A stretch of 64,000 nt of DNA, from assembly GCA_008360955.1 (NCBI GenBank), contig LUCM01011144.1, positions 1-64,000 on the forward strand, written 5' to 3'. A model generated the notes under the pieces. It saw only the letters and a program-made list of their open reading frames with translations. It did not search any database and was not told the origin of the DNA. Within the stretch, counting starts at the first letter, position 1. The number at the start of each line of letters is the position of its first letter. The position numbers were made by a program, and so were the translations under genes. This DNA comes from Fasciolopsis buskii. Lineage: Eukaryota; Platyhelminthes; Trematoda; Plagiorchiida; Fasciolidae. Positions 10,033-20,764 of this stretch are shown piece by piece.

Positions 10033-11870
10033 GGCCCAGAATTGAGGTTGCCATTTCGATGAGTAGGCCAGAAAGCCTTTGGATTGACAGTATTACCAAG
10101 GTCTTAAAGGTTCAAACTAGGACATCGCACATGCACTCATCGGGAATAGAAATCCATGCAACTAACTACCTCTTGTTTTACGATAGTGAAGGGACATGCT
10201 GTGTTTGTGCTATTATGCCCTCAGAATTAATTTCTACGGCAGAATAAGCAAGAATGTAGGTAGTGGTTGTGCAGAAATGTAATTTGGAGAGTTTTGACGT
10301 GTGTGAATTGACAACAGAGTATTCGAGAACGACAACATCGAGCCCTCCCCAGGATGCGATTAAATCGTAGTGCATGCGGCATATGTTGGCAGCCCTTCGA
10401 AATCTGTTCTGGGCGTTCACTATAAGAAATAAGAGAAATAAGCCTTTAAGGTGTTCAAGGCTATAGATTTCTTGAGCTGTAATGCATCTCCTTACAACGA
10501 ACGGAGGAGAAACGGGTATTGGCTCGCATAAGTCCCGTAGGAGAATGGAGAGTAGGTAACGTGTTAGTTTCATGTTTTTCCTGTTCCATCAAAGGGTTCA
10601 CAGGATCCCAATTCGCTAATAAACGAACGCTGGTCTGTCGCCCTGGGGTGAAATGTGCACCTCACCTTGCCATCCGAGCGAGACTGGTGGCTGATACTAC
10701 TAAGAATCTCAGGGAGAAGTTGATAGCGTTAAATTCAGATGCCAGCAATTGAGCACCATACTGGTGAATTTCCAGACCACTTTTGTCATCTTTTCCCTGT
10801 GCCATGTGAATGTCATTTTGTTTGTTTATCCTGATGATACGCCCAGGGTTACTTTCAGTGTCCGCTACGTCACCGGGTCGCGTGGCCTGCGGGCCGCCGC
10901 GTCTGGTTGACTGTGTTGTCGTCGATCCCTCTTGGTGCGCTTGTTGAGCTCCGAGTCAAGTTGGTTTTCTGCTCTTGTCTATTTCCGGTCGAGAACTACA
11001 CACCAGAAGGGCGTCTGACCACAAGCAGCAGGTCGTCTCCAGAATTAGTCATTTTATAGTGTATTTGGAGCAACAGTCTTCAAACGATCCATCTTAATGG
11101 TCTGTTTCACATCCGATTTTCAAACATGATAAAGCAAATATTGCTGTGTGTAGTGCTGCATACAAACGAGGGGAAAATTCGCCTAGTAGCACAGCCAGTT
11201 TCACGGTAAATCCTGCTCACCACGTATATTATCGCCGTTCGTGTTCGTACTGTTTTGGTCTTCATCTCCTGAGCCTGCTATTCCGGGAGCGATTCTGAGT
11301 TTCACAGTCCAGATTTCCGCCCCCATATAGTGGGCCCTACAGCGTTGGCTATAATGGCTGTGGTGTCTGTCCCTTCTACTTAACTCGTGTGAAGCATGTC
11401 ATATAAAGCTATCTACGAATCATCGTTGTCTCACATGGACTCACCACTCTAGTGGTTTAAATCAGTAATTCAAAAGACGGGGTTTACCTACGGGCTGAGA
11501 TCCCGTCTTGTTTTATGCTAATGGCCTTCCGCTGGGATCATGGAAGCCTTTGGGTGAATTTGTTTTGGGGTGGCGGTTCCCCTTAGTGGGTTTTCAGTTG
11601 ACGGAATTGAGAAGTCTCTAATGGTAATTCACGATAAACCAAAATGTCAGGAACAGGGTCTGTCTATCCATGCATCAAATGAAATCCCATGCCTCAGGGC
11701 ACGGGTTGCTAAACAGTTTCTTCGTTGAGCCAATCACTAGCATGTAATGTGTTCGGTGTGACTGTGCGGCTGGTTATGTTGTTTGGCGTGTTTGCTGGTC
11801 TTCAGCTCAAGCCATTTTTCTGCTCTTGTGCATCTCCGGTTGGCCGTACAACTTCCTTGATCATTATTTC
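10033..11870. other. Upstream region of SSR4, no recognisable gene
   Basis: It contains an unassigned 131-residue minus-strand frame (10178-10573) and a GC-rich patch near 10860-11060. A block at about 10905-11000 seems to recur, diverged, at about 11765-11855. Nothing could be assigned as a promoter. Confidence 0.35.
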
Positions 11871-11872
11871 AG
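11871..11872 (+). promoter_or_regulatory. Candidate splice acceptor before SSR4 start codon
   Basis: A pyrimidine-containing ATTATTTCAG ends at 11872, 15 bases before the SSR4 ATG. It could accept a 5'-UTR exon or a spliced leader; trans-splicing is known in flatworms. Which of the two applies is not visible from this sequence. Confidence 0.35.
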
Positions 11873-11887
11873 TGCACACTACACAAT

Positions 11888-12521
11888 ATGTCTGAGTTTC
11901 TCCTGATATGCGTGTTTACTTTTCTTGTGGCGCAAGGTGAGTTCGGGAATTCTGCTCATTATTTTTCAGCACACTGCTGTGATGAGTTTGATACCAAATC
12001 GGTGACGTATACTTCAAAGGAATCAGTTCTTGCTATTAAAACTCTGGTTATTGTTGAGGGCGAAGCCAAGTGTAAGGGTATAGGGGTATGCTCATTATCA
12101 AGTTGGGTAATTCGTCTAGTCTTCGAACCTTTATGCTGAGTTGAATGGACTCCTGCAACCTGTGAACCGCAACATTGAAACGGACAATTTTCAGGTATGC
12201 CTTGTCATTAACCATATTGAATCTGCAGGTCACGTTTGCGTTTGAGCACAAAGCTTTTCCAAAAGGTGATTACTCCGTTAGGTTCTTCAACGAAGAAGGT
12301 GCACAGGCTTATCGCCGTGCGGTAAGGTCTGGCGAACCTACTGGATCTGTGAAAACGGTCTTCACGGTTAACCTAAGGCACAAGGTACAACTACCTTTTT
12401 TAATAATAATGCGTCAAAGGGAGTTGCGTTTGCACCTTGGATTCATTCGGAAACTATTGCTTTACTCGCAATCAGCCTCATAACTCTCAGCGCTTTCGTG
12501 ACAAAGAACAAATCCTTTTGA
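11888..12521 (+). CDS. SSR4: Translocon-associated protein subunit delta (SSR4), five exons
   Basis: TRAP delta is a single-pass ER membrane protein of the TRAP complex, which sits beside the Sec61 translocon and aids entry of some secretory proteins. Exons 11888-11936, 11970-12085, 12120-12194, 12229-12384 and 12420-12521 join in frame across GT-AG introns of 33, 34, 34 and 35 nt. The product is 165 residues; the human protein is 173. Residues 1-16 look like a signal peptide. Cysteines at 19/20 and 51 bracket the first lumenal strand region, as in the family. The best-conserved part is YSVRFFNEEG followed by VFTVNLRHK, then PWIHSET and a membrane segment at about 143-159 with a short TKNKSF tail. 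No frame damage is seen. The second intron's donor was chosen because it keeps the frame and the family length. Confidence 0.9.
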
Positions 12522-13079
12522 TTCACGAATTAGTGCGACTCAGGTGTTTTTGTACTCTTGAATACAACTAGTGTAAATACATTGGCACGCATGAGAAAAT
12601 TGATGATGTGATATTTTCGAATTTTCCGATGAGTTGTTACTGTTTGTCTAATATACATGATTTACATTTTACGTTCTGATGTATTCAGCTAATTTTAAGG
12701 AGGGCGTTGCCAGCAAAAACCTCGTACTTCCCCTTCTACAAGCGTTTCTAAAATACTTTTCCCAGCTTCTTGTCGTGCACAGTAATTGAAGATATTTCAT
12801 CCGTCGTATTCTTTTGGTGCAACTTGATTCGTGTCATTGGGAAGTTGTGCCAAACTCGTCATCGTCGTTCAGCGTTAAGCAACAAGGTAAGCCTTACTGA
12901 CCCTGCCCAGAGTCATATTTCTATACAGTGAATGTGCAAAGGAAACAGGAAATGAATCTATACATGGCAGGAAAAGATAACAATACTGCTATAGTCAACA
13001 TACGGAACAGTCTAACTGTAAAAACGCACTTATCGATCGGAAGTGAACACACGATCGCCACTGCTCACGGTTCATTGCC
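12522..13079. other. SSR4 downstream region
   Basis: AT-rich sequence between the SSR4 stop codon and the first LINE. I see no canonical AATAAA in the first 200 bases and no gene. Confidence 0.4.
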
Positions 13080-13086
13080 ATACACT

Positions 13087-14631
13087 TCAGTGCCTCCAGC
13101 CATCTAGATGACGAGTCTTTCGGAAACGTGAGAAACCTACTTTACCTGAGTTCGCTGTACATTTTTTCATTCCACGTTGCCACGTCATCTGTTGGCCTCC
13201 ACATGGCTTCTTCCATTCCTTAGAAGGAACACAAAATAGGGCACGGTATGGTAGACGAGTGTTCATCATACGCAACACGTGACCCAACCAGCGTAGTCTA
13301 CTAAGTTTCATACGCTGAAACAAGCTGTTCTCAGAAGTGGCCCCCAATACCAGATTCCTAACCTCCATATTACTCACCCGGTCACTCCACCCAATCCTAG
13401 CCATACTACGTAAACATCGGTTGTCGAAAACCAACCGACGAACATCTGGCACACGCATGCTCCATGTCTCGCAACCGTACAACAGAACCAAACGCACTGC
13501 AGCACAGCACACGCGACCTTTCAACTTCAGTGAAATATCAGGCCGACGCCACAGGGGTTTCAGTCCAGCGTAGCCTTGGATATACGCGTGTTTACCTCCA
13601 CTCCCAAGCTACCATCGTTGGACACGTAGCTGACGAAGTAAGTGAAACGGTCCACAATCGTCAGTTCCTCTCCATCCAGTATCAAGTTGGGCGTTGCTGT
13701 CGTCCAGTCCTGTAACAGTACTTTGCACTTTGAAGGTGCAAAGCACATGCCAAACCGAGCAACCGATCTCGGCAGTCTATCTAGTGCCCGTTGTGCATGG
13801 TCCGCAGATTCGAACAGGCACACGACGTCGTCTGCGTAATCTAGGTCGCGTAGCTTGCCCTCACTTCCCAGTTCGACTCCTACATCCCGGAGACCTCCTT
13901 CTATCACCTCGTCCATGACGAAGTTGAACAGAAATGGAGAGATGGGACACCCATGTCAAACGCCACTAGTCGTTTCAAATAAACTTGCTAGTTCGCCGTG
14001 TACATTCCCGTAACCCAAGGAATGCGACTACAATGCTCACAACAGGTTTACGAACTTCATTGGCATACCATTCCGGTGACACTATATATCGCTGTCCGAT
14101 CCACTGAGTCGAATACGACATTCGAGTCGAAAAAAACGATCGTAGGGCGGCGGTGTGCGCGGCGCGTTTCAGGTATTTGGCGAATAGTGAATATTTCGTT
14201 GATGCAACCTCGGTCTGAACGAAACCCATCCTCCTGTTCACGGATGTTGTTTGAGATCTTAGTGATTATTAGGATTAAACCAATTCCGCTATGTTTCCTA
14301 CAGCCACTCCGTGTGGGCACAATCAGTGACTCGCCGCACGATAACGGAATACGTTCCTTGCTTGCTCCATTAGACCCAGCGACCCTCGCGAGATCCAATG
14401 TGATTGATAAACACTAGATCTAGGACCACAGGCGAAATCCTTTGCCAAATGCATCGTCTGCTCGATGTGACCCCACTGCTCGTCTACATTGCTGCTCGTC
14501 GGAGTTCGTAGTTCCTCGGATAGTTTCTGTTCGTAGCTGTTGCGAACAGCCGAATCAGACAAACGTCCCACAACCAATCGGGTTTGTGGCCTGCGTCGAT
14601 GGCCGTTAAGTTGCAGCAAAAATCTCATCAA
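13087..14631 (-). pseudogene. RTE-like reverse transcriptase and C-terminal tail
   Basis: Downstream of the endonuclease, the minus strand has a linker (14631-14323, with VGRLSDSAVRNSY), then fingers and palm in two overlapping frames (14398-13975). Next comes the palm block with the YADD catalytic motif (13916-13560, YADDVVCLF at residues 27-35). The thumb and tail follow at 13524-13087 (LLYGCETW, RCLRSMARIGW, RLRWLGHVLRM). Frame changes near 14240, 13970 and 13540 break it. Domain order and motifs are as expected for RTE elements. Confidence 0.8.
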
Positions 14632-14655
14632 AACTAGCGGATGGTCCGACTTGAC

Positions 14656-15711
14656 TTACGTGGTCCAGTATGGTCTGCAGTTTTGGACAGAATCGCGCCG
14701 ACGGTAGCCTAATGCGATATGATCAATCTGACTCAGAGTACCTGTCGAGTTAAAGCGCCATGTCGCAGTGCGACGCGAACTGAGTCGGGAATTCGTACTA
14801 CATAGGAATAAGTTTTTGTCTGCACAGAACAGAAGTCTTTCCCCATTGTCTGTTCGCTGTGCAGGCAAGGCGCATCGCCCACCTGAACAAGACTCCGATG
14901 CACTCGGTTTTCCATCTTGTGCATTAAAATCACCTGCTACCACTACAGTGTCAGACCGTTTGGTCTTCCGAACAGGAGTGACGAGGTTATCGTAAAACTC
15001 GTCTTTCTCCATATCAGTGCTGCAGTCTGTTGGAGCGCATGCCGAGATAACAAATAAACTACGCTCAACACTACTATCCTTTCGGACGCCGACTGATCCC
15101 TGCAGTCTCATGGCATGCAAGCGACTGTTGACCGGGATCCAGTATAGAAGGGCTGCTTCAGCCTTCTCACTCAAGACTATTCCTACACCACGTTGATCCA
15201 CAGCTTGAGCTGCTTCGTCTCCCGAAGTGCGAAGAAAATATCTTGACGAGACATTTGGCGCAGTTAGTTGAATTACTCTACTCGAATCCTGAATTCGTGT
15301 TTCACTCACACAGCAGACATCAATCGAAAGTGAGTCCTCTGTCAGAGCCAAACACGCCTGTTGGCCAGCCTGCATTAAAGTGCGCACATTGAAGGAACCC
15401 AGATGCAAAGGCTGACGAGGCTTGAGAAAATGTGAGCCAGCAGACTGGAAACTACCTACTACACTACTTGACAATAAACCGTTGCGAGTATCGGGCGTGT
15501 TATCAATGGAGATACTATGGGTAGGCAGAAGGGGCAAACAGATTGGGTTGGAGACAGAAGAGACAGGTTGAATAAAAGAGAGGGAACTCTGAGCAGTAGC
15601 ATACTTATCACTACCCACCCCACCTGCGCTCGACGCAATGGGCAGCGCGGTCCTGATTATCCTGCGCGACGACCGATGCAGTATGGAATTATTTGTAGGC
15701 GTGTAACTCAT
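14656..15711 (-). CDS. RTE-like LINE endonuclease reading frame (351 residues)
   Basis: This is an APE-type endonuclease that would nick target DNA to prime reverse transcription. Motifs occur in family order: FNVRTL with Asn108, SETR with Glu138, SACAPTD at about 223-229 (usually YAP), GDFNA with Asp261 and Asn263, and QIDHI with Asp330 and His331. The first 100 or so residues are low in recognisable motifs. The frame opens at an ATG at 15711 and closes at a stop where the linker should continue, so it is cut off from the RT. All the catalytic-type residues I can place are present, which makes this the best-preserved LINE domain here. Its cytosine-rich third positions resemble neighbouring RTE pieces. 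Confidence 0.75.
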   Translation of the reverse strand: MSYTPTNNSILHRSSRRIIRTALPIASSAGGVGSDKYATAQSSLSFIQPVSSVSNPICLPLLPTHSISIDNTPDTRNGLLSSSVVGSFQSAGSHFLKPRQPLHLGSFNVRTLMQAGQQACLALTEDSLSIDVCCVSETRIQDSSRVIQLTAPNVSSRYFLRTSGDEAAQAVDQRGVGIVLSEKAEAALLYWIPVNSRLHAMRLQGSVGVRKDSSVERSLFVISACAPTDCSTDMEKDEFYDNLVTPVRKTKRSDTVVVAGDFNAQDGKPSASESCSGGRCALPAQRTDNGERLLFCADKNLFLCSTNSRLSSRRTATWRFNSTGTLSQIDHIALGYRRRDSVQNCRPYWTT

Positions 15712-15720
15712 GAGGAATAA

Positions 15721-16075
15721 TGGACGGGTACTGCCTGGGAGTCCATCCGCTAAGCAGAAGAACGATTAGGGTTCTCAACAAAAGCCTTCGGTTCTGACAA
15801 GAAACTGACCGCAAAGCAGCGGGGAATAGCTGAGTGGGAGCGCATCTACTTGGATCAATTAGTCTTCCACTCGTTTTTCCGGCTGATCTGCTAACTCAGA
15901 TCAACCCCCAACTTGGAAGACCAGGAGGCTACTCCGTCAGGCCTCTACCCATTGAACTTTCAGGCATGATTGGATCTTCGGCTCTAGATAAGCCGTCCGC
16001 CATAGCTCGCTCGGTCATAGAGGCATACAAGCCGTGACAACAAGTCAAGGTGCAGTCTCGTTGTGATAGAATTGT
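15721..16075. other. LINE flank, no gene
   Basis: This short interval lies between divergent RTE copies and is possibly 5' leader of the minus-strand element. There is no coding signal. Confidence 0.3.
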
Positions 16076-16768
16076 TTGTGCCGAAATGTCCTCTCACATT
16101 CGTTTATAACCTACAATCTGAAACTAATATGTCCCTCTTACTGTCACCCGTCAGCGCTAGTTATTGCGCCCCACCTAACTTTTATGCCGGCGAGTTTCGT
16201 GAATATGTTGCAAGCATTATACTTTCATACCTATGGTCACGTGAGGGTATGCTGTGAACTATCAAGTTCATTCGAAACGACTAGTAGCGTTCGACAAGGG
16301 TGTCTCAACTCTTCAGTCGCGTTCAATCTCGTCATGGATGACTTAGTGGAAGATGGTTTAGATCTCCAGGATGTAACAGTCGAACTGGGAAATAGAGGGA
16401 AGCTATGTGACCTAGACTACGCAGATGACGTCGTGTGCCTTTTTGGGTCTGTTGGCCATGCACAACGTGTACTAGATAGACTCTCAAGGTCTGTATATCG
16501 GTTTGGTATGTGTTTTACACCTCTGAAATGTAAAGTGTTGTTACAGGACTGGACGACAGTAGTGCCGAACTTGATACTGGATGGAGAGGAACTGACGGTT
16601 GTGGGCCGTTTCACTTACTTCGTCAGCTGCGTGTCTAACGATGGTCGCTCGGGAGTAGAGGGAAACACGCGTATATCGAAGGTACAAGCCGTTTACGCTG
16701 GACTGAAGCAATTGTGGCGTCGGCCTGATATTTTACAGAAGTTGAAAGATCATGTGTACTGTGCGTAA
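16076..16768 (+). pseudogene. RTE-like reverse transcriptase fragment, plus strand
   Basis: A 230-residue open frame carries the RT palm and thumb: SSVRQGC, YADDVVCLFGSV, FGMCFTPLKCKVLLQDW, FTYFVSCVSNDG and LWRRPDIL. It closely resembles the minus-strand RT at 13916-13560 and is the same family in the opposite orientation. The 5' half of the element is missing and the first 50 residues are not alignable. It ends at DHVYCA, where family members continue into the C-terminal tail. Confidence 0.8.
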
Positions 16769-16919
16769 AGGGAGTCACTGAGTAATCCGGCGATGTTGAT
16801 TTGCTATCAGGAGCGTTGGCTGGCGCGTTGGTAAGTTTACTTTTGGGAGCGACTTAGTGGACTCACGACCACAGTGAACCTTCCAGTAGTCTGGAAATGA
16901 ACCATTGAAGGTGGGTACC

Positions 16920-17890
16920 AACACTCCATTTGAGATAGTTTTTTTAAAAGGCATAGGGCAGTTGAACCAGATAGACTACTGCCATTATTTTTCAGGAATG
17001 GTGGCGAGCTGTTGATGTTGGAGTTAAACGAGCCTCCTAGAAGCAATCTGAGGTGGTGATTCCCAAGAACTGGCGTGAATCGGTGATTGTACCGATTTAC
17101 AAGAAAAGTGGTAGATCCTGATGAAGGAATTAGTTTAGCAAGCATTACGTTCAAACTGCTCGCAAGCATCATCCTCCGCCGATTACCTGGTGTAATTGAA
17201 ATGTGTGTGTAAGAATCAGACCATTTTCCAAGCTGGCCTTTGTTACATTGACCAAATGTTCACTCCGTGGCAAGTCTTGAAACAGGCACACCTTTCGCAG
17301 TCTAGTGATCTGTCTTTCTCGACCAGTAAACGGCGTTGGACTCAGTCGATCATGCAATTCTGTGGCACTGCTTCGTCGGGAGTTGTGCTAAAGGAATTCA
17401 TTCCACTCGTTCATTCTGTGTATGAACCTTTCGGGTCTTGTTCGTGCTCACGTCGATTTTTCACTCGAATTCACCGTGGAAATGGTGTTTTTCAAAGTTT
17501 CTCCCTTTCACCTTTTTCTCATCTACCTTTGAGGTGATCACGGAAATCGTCCTATACTCAACTGAGAATAAGGACATTGATATTTGTTCGGACAGGAAGC
17601 TATCTGACCTAGAATATGCAGACAACTTAAGTAAGTTGCAGGTTTTTCTCAGTCGAACGGCCAGTAGTTTAGGTATATTTGGGATGTTTCTCAACTTCAC
17701 AGTTTGAAATGGTGTCTCAGGACTAGATTGGCTCGAAGTCGAGCCTTGACCTTGTGAGAGAACAATTAGTTGAGGTAGGTAGATTTAATTACTTTGGTAG
17801 TTGCATCTCATCTCGTGATCTCGTATTGGTGAAGTGTGCTCGTGCACACGCTCCATTGGCATCTACCGATTTCGGGTGTCTGGCGTCGAT
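16920..17890 (+). pseudogene. Second RTE-like RT fragment, plus strand
   Basis: The fingers start around 16925-17100 in broken frames, with VIPKNWRESVIVPIYKK at about 17055-17105. Next come EGISLASITFKLLASIILRRL at 17123-17185 and the degraded palm YADN (for YADD) near 17615. The thumb-like part ends near 17890. The subfamily differs from the 16076-16768 fragment. It collides tail-to-tail with a minus-strand RT at about 17870. Confidence 0.65.
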
Positions 17891-18311
17891 GTTACATCCG
17901 GTTATCGATCGGAGATCGAGTGTACTCTCGCGAATCGGTGTCAAATGGCGCAGCATTATCGAAGCTAAGACCTTAGTAACTATCGGACTTAAACTAATCC
18001 CACGGTAATTGCTGCAGTCACTCCGTGTACCCTTCTTGAAGATGGGTACGATCAGTGACCCACCCCACGATAATGGAATATGCTCCTCGTTCCAAATATC
18101 ACGAAGCAAGGAGGTAAGTGATTTCATCAGCACCTCTCCACCCAATTTGAAAAGAACTGTGGGAAGGTCGTCGGGACCGGCAGCTTTTCCCCTCTTCAGA
18201 AGTCGAATATTCGACTGCACTTCCACTTCCATTGGGGGATGGCCAGTTGTTGACCTGGGTGGGAAGTATGGAAGTTTTAACCGATGGTCTGAATTTCGCA
18301 GGTGCACTTAA
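17870..18311 (-). pseudogene. RTE-like RT fingers fragment, minus strand
   Basis: This is an open frame on the minus strand with RLLKRGKAAGPDDLPTVLFK, WGGSLIVPIFKKG, CSNYRGISLSPIVTKVLA and RHLTPIRES. It is a well-kept fingers domain of an RTE-like RT that stops exactly where the palm should begin. Beyond that point the opposite strand carries a different RT's thumb. Confidence 0.8.
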
Positions 18312-18529
18312 ACTACCGTGTTTGCGTCCACGAGATACCCCAAAGCGGTGGCCGAAAACGATGTAGCATTCTTGCATTGGAAACCTTTCTTCTGTATGTT
18401 GTTTCAGCGTACGATTTTGCGGTTCATCCTTCGTTATGCCCCTTTTTTTCTGTTTGAGCAAATGGTGCTGTGAAGTGGCACTGACAAGCAGTGCGTTGAT
18501 GCTAGGTTACCGGTTGTAAAACCTGAACT

Positions 18530-18740
18530 GAGCTGAACTTCATCTGCTAACTTCCACTTTGCCTCTTCCTCTGAGGGAGGAACACAAAATGGCACGTTTT
18601 CGTAGCCGTTTTCCACGAACAGCACGTAACCAAACCAATGAAGTCTGCTAACTTGGATAAGCTGTGATGGATTATCCTCCGAACGAGTATTTAGTATTCC
18701 AGTTCTTATCCTAGCATCGCTCCCACGGTCATGCCATCTG
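18530..18740 (-). pseudogene. RTE-like LINE C-terminal tail fragment
   Basis: The minus strand reads DARIRTGILN, then SRLHWFGYVL, then VPPSEEEAK. This is a worn version of the tail motif seen at 13087 (RLRWLGHVLRM). It lies upstream of RT fingers in the same orientation, so it comes from a separate insertion. Confidence 0.5.
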
Positions 18741-18899
18741 GCTTTAAAGTAATTACGATTTGTTATCCATACACTAACGCAACAACGACCAAAAATAAGG
18801 TAGTCCTTCTGGTGTGTGTATTTACGCTATTTTTATGATGCACAAGAGCTTAGTGCGATCTTGATGGCACCGATTTCGACCTTGCGCTACATGATGATA

Positions 18900-19150
18900 C
18901 ACCACAGGCTTGTCGTACTTGGAAACGTCGGAGAGTAAACAAAAGCTGGTCATGAACCGTAACTCACCTCGATTCATGATGACACAACTTCGGAAAAATA
19001 TCCTGGATTGCTCTAGCAGCTTCATTTCACCATATTTAAATAGAGCTGAGAAAGAACCATCGCGACCCGGCGCTTCATCACTACTACAGCTTGGATCCAC
19101 CTGCGGATATCCACTTCAGAAGGTGGATCTATCAAAACAGGAATGTGTGC
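18900..19150 (-). pseudogene. RTE-like RT N-terminal scrap
   Basis: PPSEVDIRRWIQ followed, one frame over, by DEAPGRDGSFSALFKYGE resembles the start of the RTE fingers domain. One frameshift separates the two halves and nothing further is recognisable. Confidence 0.5.
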
Positions 19151-20289
19151 CGGAACAGTTGTGGGGATGACTAACTGAAGGGCAGATAAACGGTGCCTCG
19201 AAGTGATCCACTCAGCATGCGAGCCATCATTTTTGGTCTATAGATTGACGTACTGCCAAATTCATAGATTATATCCCTCAGTCCCGGAACCACTGCTGGT
19301 GATTTCGAGGAGACGAAAGAGCTTGCGACAACCTCTAATAGCGGCAGCACATCCTATCTGTGGTACACGACGAAACCACCCGATTTCGCTATGCATGCGT
19401 AGACTTGCGTTTAGTTTAGGTCTCCCTATGCCTGCCGTCATCCTGGATGAACTGGCTCATCAGAAATCTAGCGTGTTATGACAAGGCGAGCCAGGGTATA
19501 AAGTACTAAGCTAGCGCAAGCTAAAGCATTCTTGATAGGCTACCAGTGCTAATGGGTGCTATCTAATAAGGTCAGCTCTAGCTTTCCACAATTGACGTTT
19601 GGGAAAGTGGGACCAGACAGCTTATCACAGTCTCGGCCGCTGCATCCTGTGTTTGGAGCACCCACTGAAGCACATGGACAGCTTGGAGCAAGCTAACAGG
19701 TGGTCTCAAATGGAAGAGTACTTCAGCACAACCGGTGATTTGGTAACCATTCCGGCCATCTTCGACTTAAACGATTGGATCTCTCTGGATGTAAAATGGG
19801 CGGACACTAGTGGTAATTCGATCGTCTAAAATTCTTACTGGGGGAAACTAATCGATGGCCTGAACACAGGGCTGAAAATCCGTTTTCGGAACTGCAGGAG
19901 TTAAAATCCAATCGGACTCCCAAATTAACCTCGTTCCGAGACAGCCAACCTGCTCTAACATCCACATCTGCCAAATTCACAAGGTCAGTGGGTTTGCATC
20001 ACGCTGCAAGTTATACAGATTTTGAATAAGGTTAACTGGGCTGTAATCTGTAGATTAGCGCGCCGGCATTTTCGAAATGGCAGCTGCTTATTTCACGCAA
20101 ATCTGAGTCCCGCTGCACAAAACCGGCTATTGACTGAAGCAAGAACAGGATGGTGTCAACCGTTTTATTGAGCACCTCACCAACGACAAAAAGACCAGGA
20201 TCAACAACCTTAAGGCCACTAGACAGGCGCAGATGGAAATCCGCGAAAAGATGTGAAGAGTTCATTCATTGAATTATGGATCTGAGGTC
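19151..20289. other. Probable degraded LINE, unassigned
   Basis: It lies downstream of the endonuclease start at 20290 on the minus strand, where the rest of that element would be expected. I cannot confirm any domain motif in the broken frames. Confidence 0.25.
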
Positions 20290-20764
20290 TTCATTGTGAG
20301 TGTAGAAAGAAGCACTCATCGATGGCTATGGTCTCGAATGTAATAGCTGAACATCCCGGTTGTTCTGTATGCATCGGCGCTTGCAACTGGAATGTGGCTA
20401 TTTTGAAGGGGCATCGAAGACGAAGAATTGCACCAACCGGTGAGAGCATGTTCGGTAAGTCTTGAAAGCTAGCCGAAACAGGACACGAATTAACCAGTAA
20501 ACAGCTTGCCTCAGAATCACCCATAGGACAGCCGACGGAATTTCCTGAAGAATGGGTTAACAAAACACGTGGAGGCAAAATGGGTCGACATCTCTGGCTT
20601 TCGCGCAGCGTAGCATTGCTTGCAAGACAGTACCTTTGTTTTAGACGAGCCAATGAACGGCTAATTGGTTCATGTCCCTCTTCCAGCAAACCTTGTCGAG
20701 TCGGGAGAACCTGACAAAAAACAGTAGCCTCACATGTGTTGACGGTCCAAACCCACCACGTCAT
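20290..20764 (-). pseudogene. RTE-like LINE 5' part with start of endonuclease
   Basis: A 157-residue minus-strand frame ends in LRLRCPFKIATFQLQAPM, then AITFETIAIDECF. This aligns by eye with the FNVRTL...DVCCVSETR start of the endonuclease at 15711-14656. The Asn is replaced and the SETR block is lost at the frame's end. The preceding residues would be the element's 5' leader. Confidence 0.45.

Larger units (their letters stand above)
13080..15720 (-). mobile_element. RTE-like LINE, EN plus RT, partly degraded
   Basis: The minus strand reads endonuclease, linker, reverse transcriptase and C-terminal tail in the correct order over 2.6 kb. This matches the single-ORF EN-RT plan of RTE-type LINEs common in trematodes. 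The endonuclease is open throughout. The RT needs several frame changes. The 3' end shows the family's LYGCETW and RLRWLGHVLRM motifs. Confidence 0.8.
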
